From: Flavobacteriales bacterium UBA6165
GTDB taxonomy: Bacteria > Bacteroidota > Bacteroidia > Flavobacteriales_D > Crocinitomicaceae
Direction: 5' to 3'
NCBI GenBank assembly: GCA_002422285.1
Contig: DIUF01000082.1
Span: 1 to 9,216 of the forward strand
DNA length: 9,216 nt
Below, one piece after another: positions 1 to 6,744 of this stretch. The position numbers and the translations under genes were made by a program. The notes below the pieces were generated by a model that saw nothing but the letters and a program-made list of their open reading frames with translations, made no database searches and was not told the DNA's origin. The number at the start of each line of letters is the position of its first letter. Within the stretch, counting starts at the first letter, position 1.

Positions 1-536
1 AAGCGTTGTTCAACCAAATGCAGCGATTTGAAAACATCAGCGGGGATGAGTTTATAGCAGGTCTCCATATCGGTAATTTTGATGCCAAAGACCACATTGG
101 ATAATTTCGTCAAAAACCAATTGGCCCATCTGCTCAGCAAGTTTTGCGTTTGCACTTTACCATTCAAAAAGCGCGAACCATAAACCACATCTGCTTCATT
201 TTGAATCACAGGTTCGATGAGCAAATTGATTTCATTGGGGTCTAATTCCAAATCGGCGTCCTGGATAACAATGTAATCGCCAGTGGCATATTGAATTCCT
301 GTATGAAGCGCGGCACCTTTCCCTTGATTAACAGGTTTGTTGACAACTTGAATATTCTCGAAATCCTGACAATATCTCATGATTTCATTGGCGCTGTTGT
401 CCGTTGAACAATCATTCACCACGATGATTTCTTTCTCAACACCATGATTCAATGGAATATTGTTGACAACATCAAGTACTTGAAAAATTGTGGTTTCTTC
501 GTTGAAAACAGGGATGATTATGCTGAGCTTTTTCAT
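1..536 (-). CDS. Family 2 glycosyltransferase, polyprenyl-phosphate sugar synthase type (partial, 3' end outside window)
   Basis: The gene starts at the ATG at 536-534 and runs off the left edge, giving 178 visible residues. The N-terminus (KLSIIIPVFNEE) is the standard opening of the GT-A fold. Family 2 motifs follow in order: VNDCSTDNS at about 40-48, the nucleotide-binding position where many relatives have VDDGS; QDADLELDP at about 92-100, the metal/sugar-nucleotide DxD region; GSRF at 120-123; and TDMETCYK at 155-162. This set is typical of the DPM1/GtrB-like subfamily, which moves a sugar from a nucleotide donor to dolichyl- or undecaprenyl-phosphate on the cytoplasmic membrane face. 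The missing C-terminus would show whether membrane segments follow. The gene lies 64 nt downstream of a polytopic membrane protein that could use a lipid-linked sugar. The family is secure; the sugar and acceptor cannot be read from the sequence. Confidence 0.93.
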   Translation of the reverse strand, partial: MKKLSIIIPVFNEETTIFQVLDVVNNIPLNHGVEKEIIVVNDCSTDNSANEIMRYCQDFENIQVVNKPVNQGKGAALHTGIQYATGDYIVIQDADLELDPNEINLLIEPVIQNEADVVYGSRFLNGKVQTQNLLSRWANWFLTKLSNVVFGIKITDMETCYKLIPADVFKSLHLVEQR

Positions 537-551
537 GAAATTATTGAGATG

Positions 552-559
552 CAAACCTA
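552..559 (-). promoter_or_regulatory. Candidate -7 box (TAGGTTTG) for the glycosyltransferase gene
   Basis: Read on the minus strand this is an exact match to the Bacteroidota TAnnTTTG element. It ends 15 nt before the ATG at 536, which would give a leader of roughly 10 nt. No TTG is seen at the usual upstream distance, so the -33 element is weak or absent. It suggests the glycosyltransferase gene can be transcribed separately from its upstream neighbour. Confidence 0.5.
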
Positions 560-600
560 AGAAAAAAAGTTGGTTCGGGGAATGCTAAGTTTTATCGCAT

Positions 601-2268
601 TTACTCATAAACCACAACCTCAATCCATTCCACCACCGCTCTTTCACCACTATCATGATTCCAAAAATAAACTTTCAATGGACCAGAAATCCCAGTGGGG
701 ACTTCCAATAAAAACTCCATCAACCTCGGTTTGTTATATAAATAATTACCAACATATTGTGCGTGATAAAACGAGGCATCATCATTGGAAACTATCAATG
801 CCAAATTAGGACTTTCATGAACACCGCCAACATTTGCGCGCAACAACAACTTTGCGTTTTTCGGTAAACTATCAATCAACAAAGACGAACTGAAAGACGT
901 ATTTTGGTTCAACTCAGATACATTTTCAATCTTTATTCGATTCACCACATTCCACGTTGCATCAACTTCCACTTTGGGCGCATCGCGTTTTACTTGCAGA
1001 AAATGATTTTTATAATCAACCCAAGTCGTTTGACCGCCCTCCAAAATATACTTGTCGATTTGATATGCCTGAACCGCATTGAGCAAAATCAAAGGAATCA
1101 AAATCAAAGAAAACCATCGAAATTTTGGAAAATGGTGTAAAAAACCAATAAATCCCAAAACCAATAAGGGATAAAAATCGACCATTGGACGTTGCCCAAG
1201 TCCACCACCAAAAGTCCACATCCACCAACAAGAAAAGATATAGGCCACAAACAAAATCATGAATCCAAAATAGATGCCTTGCCACTTCTTGATTTTCCAA
1301 AAATAAATCGAAGAACAAATGGTAAATAGTAGCATTACTGGCGACCAAAACCACCAGCCTTTTTGAACTGACAATAAGAACTGAAACAAATGCGGAGAGG
1401 TAAAGTCTAATCGTTCGTTGCCATAAGAATAAACCAGCCATGAATCGGTTTGAATTTTCCATAAAACCAAAGGAATCGAAAGTAAAGCAAGACTAATTAT
1501 CACTTGCAGCCAAGGTAATTCTTTGAATTTGATTTTCTGCTTGGCGAATTGAAGAATCTTTGACCAATCAACAAGTAAGGGCAAGACCAAAATAAAAAGT
1601 GCATTGGTAGGTCGCATGATGACAGCCAAACACATGAGCACCGCCATCCAGCCCAATTTTGACCAGCTGGTTGATTCATTCCAAGAAAGTGCGATTTTGA
1701 TAAAATAGGTGAAAACAAAAAATCCAAATACATGAGCCACTGAGAAGTCGTGAACCAAATGAAATAGTAGGTTCGAAGCAAAAGTGATAGCAGCAAATCC
1801 GATTAATCGATTGACCATTGAAACGCCCTTTTTTCGGAAAATTTTATCTAGTAAAACCAATGCCCAAATGAAATAAAACCAGTGCGCGACGGCAATACTC
1901 CATTGAAAAAGTGGCGCATATCCATCGAGGGGCATGCCAAATAAAAACGACAAGAAGTACGCCAACAGGAAAAACGGCAAATAGAAAAGAGAAACGCCTG
2001 GAAAACATTTGTTGACTTTGGTGCCATTCGGTTGTAAGACTAAAAAATCTTTTCCCAATGAGCCATCAGATGGGTAGTATTTTTGTTCCACATCATCAAC
2101 AAAACCATAGCTAAAATCTTGATAAATAAACGCAGCTGGCAAATAAGCATAATAACCTTTAGCATCTCCTATGATTGGTCGTTTGTACGGATTATCCCAG
2201 TCGTTCATCACGAAAGCATAAGCCAACACAAGAAACAGAATGAGCAGTATGTGTTTGTGTTTTTTCAC
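601..2268 (-). CDS. Polytopic membrane protein, probable GT-C-type glycosyltransferase with C-terminal periplasmic domain
   Basis: This is a 555-residue integral membrane protein with roughly ten to twelve hydrophobic segments between residues 6 and 402 (for example 6-21, 92-112, 121-141, 178-196, 253-271, 306-324, 330-347, 362-378 and 383-402). About 150 mostly soluble residues follow, probably a periplasmic beta-rich domain. After the first membrane segment comes a long loop with GDAKGYYAYLPA (34-45); an acidic residue at this place is the usual catalytic position in GT-C enzymes. Other likely family motifs are MRPTNALF (218-225) and the Trp/Gly-rich WWMWTFGGGLGQRP (348-361). The start is a GTG at 2268; an in-frame TAG lies 12 nt upstream with no ATG between, and a later Met (21) would delete the first membrane segment. 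The adjacent GT2 gene supports a lipid-linked sugar role. The GT-C assignment is inference; membrane topology is clear. Confidence 0.8.
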   Translation of the reverse strand: MKKHKHILLILFLVLAYAFVMNDWDNPYKRPIIGDAKGYYAYLPAAFIYQDFSYGFVDDVEQKYYPSDGSLGKDFLVLQPNGTKVNKCFPGVSLFYLPFFLLAYFLSFLFGMPLDGYAPLFQWSIAVAHWFYFIWALVLLDKIFRKKGVSMVNRLIGFAAITFASNLLFHLVHDFSVAHVFGFFVFTYFIKIALSWNESTSWSKLGWMAVLMCLAVIMRPTNALFILVLPLLVDWSKILQFAKQKIKFKELPWLQVIISLALLSIPLVLWKIQTDSWLVYSYGNERLDFTSPHLFQFLLSVQKGWWFWSPVMLLFTICSSIYFWKIKKWQGIYFGFMILFVAYIFSCWWMWTFGGGLGQRPMVDFYPLLVLGFIGFLHHFPKFRWFSLILIPLILLNAVQAYQIDKYILEGGQTTWVDYKNHFLQVKRDAPKVEVDATWNVVNRIKIENVSELNQNTSFSSSLLIDSLPKNAKLLLRANVGGVHESPNLALIVSNDDASFYHAQYVGNYLYNKPRLMEFLLEVPTGISGPLKVYFWNHDSGERAVVEWIEVVVYE

Positions 2269-2275
2269 TGAGCAG

Positions 2276-2283
2276 CAAAGCTA
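2276..2283 (-). promoter_or_regulatory. Candidate -7 box (TAGCTTTG) for the polytopic membrane protein gene
   Basis: An exact minus-strand TAnnTTTG lies in the 49-nt gap after the small membrane protein gene. Only 7 nt separate it from the GTG start at 2268, so the transcript would have almost no leader. Its TA also forms the in-frame TAG that closes the reading frame upstream, which fixes the GTG as the start. No -33 TTG is visible at normal spacing. Confidence 0.45.
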
Positions 2284-2317
2284 AGGAAAAGAACAAATGA
2301 ATCGCGGAAGGTAAATC

Positions 2318-2989
2318 TTATAATTCCTTAAGCTTTTCAGAAACAAATACACGTTTTTTATCTACGGCTTGGATAAAGTGATTGAGAAAATCTTTTCTAT
2401 CCTCTTGATTAATAGCATGAACAGGAAAAGACAAGCACAAGTCGTTTTTGTATTCCAGATAAATACTACCATTTTGAGTGGAAACAGATTTCAAGCCACT
2501 GAAATAATAAAAAGTTAGATCACGGTCTGCAATGACCAATCCATTTTTGATAATTCCAGCCCTCATGTATCGTGTGTTGCATCTCAAAAAAATAAAAACA
2601 ATCGCCTCTAGTGCAGTAGCCAAAAACACAAAAGCTAAAACAGCAGTGAGCGCAGAAATCCAGAAGAAAAACAACGACAAGAAGCCAAAAAACATTGCCT
2701 CAAGCAACAAGTACAAACGGACACGACCAATATGCGAAGGTGTAGAAGCGCCAATCCAGACAAACTTTTCTTTGGATTGAAATATATACAATGCCGACCA
2801 ACGTCTGAATGCCCGCCAAAACAGTAAAACTCCTGCAAGAATGCCTATGCCGCCGAATATTTCATGAATGTAAGGAGTATCCACCCCTTCGATGATTCCG
2901 AGCGCATTTAAGTCGAAACCCACCATTAGAGCCAAAAACAAAGTGGGCAGAAGAATAAAAGACAATAATATATTGATGCCTTTACTCAT
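2318..2989 (-). CDS. Small membrane protein with four hydrophobic segments and a PH-like C-terminal domain, function unknown
   Basis: This 223-residue protein is not one I can assign to a named function. Hydrophobic segments lie at about 6-25, 41-59, 93-110 and 113-136. A basic stretch (WRAFRRWSALYIF) links the second to the later part. Residues 141-215 are soluble and read as short alternating strands followed by a helix: GIIKNGLVIADRDLTFYY, a strand pair around SIYLEYK, then the helical RKDFLNHFIQAV. That order resembles the small PH-like domains at the end of YcxB-type bacterial membrane proteins. The ATG at 2989 overlaps the end of the DUF349 gene by 8 nt (ATGAGTAA), so translation is probably coupled and no promoter of its own is seen. 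An even number of segments would place the C-terminal domain in the cytoplasm if the N-terminus is inside. The gene is clearly real; the domain assignment is tentative. Confidence 0.8.
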   Translation of the reverse strand: MSKGINILLSFILLPTLFLALMVGFDLNALGIIEGVDTPYIHEIFGGIGILAGVLLFWRAFRRWSALYIFQSKEKFVWIGASTPSHIGRVRLYLLLEAMFFGFLSLFFFWISALTAVLAFVFLATALEAIVFIFLRCNTRYMRAGIIKNGLVIADRDLTFYYFSGLKSVSTQNGSIYLEYKNDLCLSFPVHAINQEDRKDFLNHFIQAVDKKRVFVSEKLKEL

Positions 2990-4721
2990 TCGGAATTAAT
3001 TTCAATTTGTTTTTACAATCTTGAATTACTTTACGTGCAGCTTCGATATTCTTCTCCACAGTTTTCTTCAAAGCATCGTTTTTGCTAGAACGTGAAAAGA
3101 AACCAAGATTGTTCTCATATTGACGTATATCTTGCTCAGCTTTTTGAATTTGTTGACGCAATTTTCTGCGCTCCTCATCAAACATTCTGCCCGATTGTGG
3201 ACTAGAAGCCAAAGTTTCTAGTTTAGCTGCAAACATCACTTTTTCTTTCTCAGCACCTTTCAAATCCAAGGCTTGGTAATGCTTGTCCATTGCGGCCCTG
3301 AATGCATTGTAAACGTTATCTTTTTCTTTGAAAGGAACATTGCCGATTTCACTGAAGCGTGTTGAAAAAGCACGTAAATCAACCAATGTGGCTTGTTTAT
3401 CTTCTTTCACTCCATAAGCCTCAATTTCTTGAATTAAAGCTTGTTTCAATTTCAAGTTTTCGGCATTTGCTGCATCAGCTTCTGCAAAATGTGCTTCCTT
3501 ACGATTGAAGAATCCATCGCATGCCGCGCGGAATTCCTTCCAAAGTTTCTGTTCGTTTTTAGGTCCCGCGTTACCGATCTTTTTCCAATCATTTTGAAAA
3601 CCAATGATTTGCTGAGTAGTTTCTTTCCAATTAGTAGAGTCCTTCAGTTCATTCACCTTGGTAATCAATGCTTTTTTCTTGCTTACAAGTTCATCAAACT
3701 GCTTGTTACGCTCTTTAAAATAGGCATGCTTTGATTCGAAAAACTTATCACACAAGCTTCTAAATTGAGTCCAGATTTCTTCGTTTTCTTTACGTGGACC
3801 AAAACCAATGGTCTTCCAAGTCTCTTGATTTTTTAATAATTCTTGGGTAGCATCCTCCCACACACTGAAGTCGGCCGAATCCAAAACACCATTCAAGACC
3901 TGTTCAGTTTTCACCACCAATTCGCGCTTAGCTTCTAAATTCTTATTCATCACCTCGCGCTTGGCTTCGTAGTGGTTGCGAATGCGGTCGTATAAAGACT
4001 TTACAATAGACCAATATTGTGCTTTCAGCTCTTCCCAAACCTCTTGTTGGGTTCCTCCGATATCTTCCCACTCATGTTGTAAAACCTTAAGTTCTGTTTC
4101 AATCTCTTGAACATTTTGGTTTTGAGATAAGGCTTTCAACTTCACAATAATATCTTCTTTCAATTGCTGATTGCGTTTCAAATCATGTATGCGCAATTCC
4201 TTATAGATGCCGATATTGTAATAAAACTGCTCCATCAAGCGACTATAATCATTCTGAATATCTTGACGCAAATCGCGTGGAATATCTCCGACTTCGCGCC
4301 ATTGATCCTGTATTTCTTTCTGAGTAGCAAAAGCAACACCGATGTTTTCCTCTTCCTGAATCAACTTGCGCAAACGATCAATCAGACTCTTTTTGATTTG
4401 TAAATTCTCCTGCTCAACAGACTTTTTAGCTTCAATTTGCCCTTTGTGACGTGTTTTGAATGTTTCATATAAGGCATCAAATTCGGCATCCAAAGGGTCT
4501 ATGTCAACTGCAATAACTACAGCCTCCTCAGTGGAAGTTTCTTCTCCATCAGCATCTACAACATCCGTAGTTTTTTCTGCTTCATTTTCGCCCTCGTTAT
4601 CCATCAAAAGATGAGCAAATTTTGCTTTCAACTCATGCGCTTCTTTGTTAAACGGCAACAAATCATCGTGAGCTAAAATTTCTTTCAAGCGGTCAATTAA
4701 TCCAAGCTTCTCCATATCCAT
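2982..4721 (-). CDS. DUF349 repeat protein with five repeats
   Basis: The protein is 579 residues, highly charged and almost entirely helical, with no signal peptide or membrane segment, so it should be cytoplasmic. Five DUF349-type helical repeats are marked by a recurring aromatic-x-x-I/V-G signature: WREVGDIP at 141, WEDIGGTQ at 218, WKTIGFGP at 302, WKKIGNAG at 379 and FSEIGNVP at 456, spaced 77, 84, 77 and 77 residues. An acidic low-complexity linker covers about 42-80, and the tail (515-579) is strongly charged and probably coiled coil. DUF349 proteins are widespread but their biochemical role is not established. The ATG at 4721 shares its A with the kinase stop (TAATG), a classic coupling arrangement; a second ATG two codons on is possible. 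The 3' end overlaps the next gene by 8 nt. Confidence 0.93.
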   Translation of the reverse strand: MDMEKLGLIDRLKEILAHDDLLPFNKEAHELKAKFAHLLMDNEGENEAEKTTDVVDADGEETSTEEAVVIAVDIDPLDAEFDALYETFKTRHKGQIEAKKSVEQENLQIKKSLIDRLRKLIQEEENIGVAFATQKEIQDQWREVGDIPRDLRQDIQNDYSRLMEQFYYNIGIYKELRIHDLKRNQQLKEDIIVKLKALSQNQNVQEIETELKVLQHEWEDIGGTQQEVWEELKAQYWSIVKSLYDRIRNHYEAKREVMNKNLEAKRELVVKTEQVLNGVLDSADFSVWEDATQELLKNQETWKTIGFGPRKENEEIWTQFRSLCDKFFESKHAYFKERNKQFDELVSKKKALITKVNELKDSTNWKETTQQIIGFQNDWKKIGNAGPKNEQKLWKEFRAACDGFFNRKEAHFAEADAANAENLKLKQALIQEIEAYGVKEDKQATLVDLRAFSTRFSEIGNVPFKEKDNVYNAFRAAMDKHYQALDLKGAEKEKVMFAAKLETLASSPQSGRMFDEERRKLRQQIQKAEQDIRQYENNLGFFSRSSKNDALKKTVEKNIEAARKVIQDCKNKLKLIPNE

Positions 4722-5653
4722 TAAGCATTAATTGCAGCGATCATATCAAACTGCACCAAGTTTACAAATTTCTGCACGCGATTTTCAATTTCGCGGTCTG
4801 TTAAGGTCATCAATCGTTCTGTTCCAAATTTTTCCACACAAAATGAAGCCATCGCCGAACCAACGATTATTGCGCGCTTCAAGTTCTCAAAATTGACCTC
4901 TTCCACAGTTGATAAATACCCCATAAAGCCACCAGCAAATGTGTCTCCAGCTCCTGTAGGATCAAATACATCTTCCAAAGGCAATGCTGGAGCAAAGAAA
5001 ACGTCTTCGCCATGAAACAGCAAAGCACCGTGTTCCCCTTTTTTGATAACCAAAATCTTTGGCCCCATACTTTTGATTTTTTTTGCTGCCTTCACCAATG
5101 AGAATTCTTTTGACAGCTGACGCGCTTCTTCATCATTGATAATCAACACGTCAACCAAACGAAGGGTTTTCATCAATTCATCCCAAGCGATGTCCATCCA
5201 GAAATTCATGGTGTCCATAGCAATCAATTTTGGGCGCTCTTCTAAACGTTCAATTACCAAACGTTGTACTGTTGGACTCAAATTGCCCAACATTAAAAAT
5301 TCAGTTCCTTGGTAGCTTGAAGGAATAATTGGGTCAAAATGCTCCAACACATTCAATTCCGTTACCAAAGTATCTCGCGAGTTCATGTCGTTGTGGTATT
5401 TTCCCGACCAAAAAAATGTTTTTTCGCCACTTTTAATTTGCAGCCCTTGAAGATCAACCCCCCTAACTCGTAAATCATCCAAGGTGTCTTGAGGAAAGTC
5501 TTCACCAACCACACTTACCAAGCGTTGATTTTTCTGAAAATAGGATGAGGCAATGGCGATAAAGGTCCCTGCTCCACCAATAATTTTATCCGTTTTGCCA
5601 AAGGGAGTTTCGATGGCATCGAAGGCAACACTTCCAACAGTTAATAAACTCAT
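4721..5653 (-). CDS. PfkB/ribokinase-family carbohydrate kinase
   Basis: This 310-residue protein has the normal length for a ribokinase-superfamily kinase, which uses ATP to phosphorylate a sugar or nucleoside. The N-terminus (SLLTVGSVAFDAIETPFG) is the family's first strand and loop. The GGAGTF motif at 26-31 is the conserved substrate-binding di-glycine region, IKKGEHGALL lies at 203-212, and the C-terminal signature DPTGAGDTFAGGF spans 231-243, with Asp237 as the expected catalytic base and the GAG segment forming the anion hole. The fold and activity class are therefore secure. The substrate is not: no feature I can read separates fructose, ribose, adenosine or other PfkB substrates. The protein heads a coupled three-gene unit, with its stop sharing one nucleotide with the DUF349 start codon, and has its own predicted promoter 26 nt upstream. 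Confidence 0.93.
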   Translation of the reverse strand: MSLLTVGSVAFDAIETPFGKTDKIIGGAGTFIAIASSYFQKNQRLVSVVGEDFPQDTLDDLRVRGVDLQGLQIKSGEKTFFWSGKYHNDMNSRDTLVTELNVLEHFDPIIPSSYQGTEFLMLGNLSPTVQRLVIERLEERPKLIAMDTMNFWMDIAWDELMKTLRLVDVLIINDEEARQLSKEFSLVKAAKKIKSMGPKILVIKKGEHGALLFHGEDVFFAPALPLEDVFDPTGAGDTFAGGFMGYLSTVEEVNFENLKRAIIVGSAMASFCVEKFGTERLMTLTDREIENRVQKFVNLVQFDMIAAINA

Positions 5654-5679
5654 ATAATGCGATGTATCTAAATTTCGCG

Positions 5680-5687
5680 CAAAGATA
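5680..5687 (-). promoter_or_regulatory. Candidate -7 box (TATCTTTG) for the pfkB-DUF349-membrane protein unit
   Basis: An exact minus-strand TAnnTTTG lies in the 72-nt gap between the SirB1-like gene and the kinase. It is 26 nt from the kinase ATG, which would give a leader of about 20 nt, the longest of the five predicted here. No clear TTG is found 17-23 nt upstream. Confidence 0.5.
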
Positions 5688-5710
5688 AGGCATTTATGAG
5701 AATAAGCTGT

Positions 5711-5731
5711 GCTTAAAAGAAATGTTTAAGC
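5711..5731. repeat. Short AT-rich inverted repeat across the SirB1-like stop codon
   Basis: GCTTAAA at 5711-5717 is perfectly complementary to TTTAAGC at 5725-5731, with a 7-nt loop; the stop codon of the SirB1-like gene lies inside the right arm. The stem is short and AT-rich, and no T-run follows on the minus strand, so it is at best a weak 3'-end hairpin and not a convincing terminator. Confidence 0.25.
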
Positions 5732-6610
5732 CAATTCCAAAATCTTGGTTTTCATCTGCTCATAAGCCAAAAGCAGTTCCTCTCTATCGTAGCGCTTATA
5801 GACTTGAATAAGTTCATCTAAATACAGTATCAGCAAGGAGCTGTGAGAACATGGCTCAAAATATTCTCGCACTGCCGGCATCCGTCGTTGCAATAAAAAC
5901 TCGTCCATTTGCTTTTTGATGCATACTTTTCCTTGATCGGCGGGTAATAAATAAAAGAGTACGCCACCAGTGCCAAGCGGCTCTATTAATTTGTGTATGC
6001 GATATTCGTCTATATATGCTAAAACAAATTGTCCAGGGAAATTCACGCCGTATATCGGGAAATTTAAACGCTGAGCAACAATACTGTAAAGTAATCCCGT
6101 TGAAAAAGGCGTACCAACCATATCTTCCATAACCGAGTTGAGAAATGTGTGATATGGCGTTGCAAGCTGCGTGTTCTGCACTACCAGTCCAATATTGTTG
6201 TACCACATAGCATTCATGCGTTGCACAACTTCAAAGGCTGTCATACGCCTGTTCACTTCTAGCCAAATACGACGCTCAAAAGCATTGATTTGAACCGAAA
6301 GCTGGTCCCAAGTTAAATCAGGGAACTGGAGTGTCGTAATGATGTGAATGCCCTTGAGTAAATCTTTTTCTGAAGACAAACACCAAGTTTCCAACTGTTC
6401 CATGATCGCCGCAAAATGCAATTCACGCACTAATGACTGCACGCGTTCAACATGTTCCGCACTCAGCTTTTCAAAATCAAGAATATCGTGGAGTTTCGGG
6501 AGAGCAGTTGTACCTGTCCTCAGAATTTCAGCACGTACATGCTCATAAACCAGTTGATCTGGATCATCTATTAGTTTGATTAAGGCATCAATTGAAGGTG
6601 CTCTTCGCAT
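5726..6610 (-). CDS. SirB1/transglutaminase-like family protein
   Basis: With the ATG at 6610 the protein is 294 residues. The open frame extends to an ATG at 6697, but the extra 29 residues do not look like family sequence, and a promoter box (6615-6622) lies inside that extension. The N-terminal part (LIKLIDDPDQLVYEHVRAEI, about 11-30) resembles one HEAT-like helical pair, as in Bacteroidota members. The SirB1-type transglutaminase-like core is around 125-200: MNAMWYNNIGL, then GTPFSTGLLYSIVAQRL (166-182) and IYGVNFPGQFVLAY (186-199). The Cys and His of an active transglutaminase/protease triad are not seen: the first segment has Ser rather than Cys, and the position usually PxHF reads PGQF. 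It is therefore probably non-enzymatic or altered. A helical C-terminus (about 257-294) completes it. It is cytoplasmic by sequence and divergent from coaX; its role is unknown. Confidence 0.85.
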   Translation of the reverse strand: MRRAPSIDALIKLIDDPDQLVYEHVRAEILRTGTTALPKLHDILDFEKLSAEHVERVQSLVRELHFAAIMEQLETWCLSSEKDLLKGIHIITTLQFPDLTWDQLSVQINAFERRIWLEVNRRMTAFEVVQRMNAMWYNNIGLVVQNTQLATPYHTFLNSVMEDMVGTPFSTGLLYSIVAQRLNFPIYGVNFPGQFVLAYIDEYRIHKLIEPLGTGGVLFYLLPADQGKVCIKKQMDEFLLQRRMPAVREYFEPCSHSSLLILYLDELIQVYKRYDREELLLAYEQMKTKILELA

Positions 6611-6614
6611 AGTA

Positions 6615-6622
6615 CAAATGTA
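6615..6622 (-). promoter_or_regulatory. Candidate -7 box (TACATTTG) for the SirB1-like gene
   Basis: An exact minus-strand TAnnTTTG is separated from the chosen ATG at 6610 by only four bases (TACT). If RNA synthesis starts about five bases past the box, the mRNA begins on the start codon itself. No -33 TTG is visible at the standard distance. The placement supports 6610 over 6697 as the start. Confidence 0.45.
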
Positions 6623-6706
6623 GATTTGAAAATCACGGGATTTTTGTAAGTAAAAACAACTTTTGAATATTGCAATGTTGAATACGGAAAATTCCATCTT
6701 TTATAA

Positions 6707-6735
6707 TTGGTCATCTCAACGAAGCGTTACCTTTG
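6707..6735 (+). promoter_or_regulatory. Bacteroidota-type promoter for the coaX unit (TTG, 18-nt spacer, TACCTTTG)
   Basis: TTG at 6707-6709 and TACCTTTG at 6728-6735 are separated by 18 nt, inside the 17-23 nt range of the known TTG/TAnnTTTG promoter. This is the only site here with both elements. The box ends 9 nt before the coaX ATG at 6745, so the predicted leader is only a few bases. Confidence 0.65.
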
Positions 6736-6744
6736 CAGCTGTAA

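Noticed and set aside
570..809. Plus-strand open frames opposite the minus-strand genes (for example 570-809, 904-1140, 3441-3734, 4164-4403)
   Set aside because: Antisense shadows of well-supported genes, with no recognisable domains or start context.
1016..1462. 148-residue open frame on the minus strand inside the polytopic membrane protein gene
   Set aside because: It is a frame-shifted shadow of the membrane protein gene, with hydrophobic biased composition, no family motif and no start context. The main frame reads cleanly through the same bases.
2282..2330. Inverted pair TAAGGAA / TTCCTTA around the end of the small membrane protein gene
   Set aside because: A 7-bp stem with a loop of over 30 nt and no following T-run is not a credible terminator and is expected by chance in AT-rich DNA.
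5856..6206. 116-residue minus-strand open frame inside the SirB1-like gene
   Set aside because: Same strand but another frame of a gene with clear family motifs; composition is unlike a real protein and no promoter or start signal is evident.
6611..6697. 29-residue N-terminal extension of the SirB1-like protein to the ATG at 6697
   Set aside because: The extension is not family-like, and the TAnnTTTG box at 6615-6622 lies within it. The family normally starts just before the LIKLIDDPD region.
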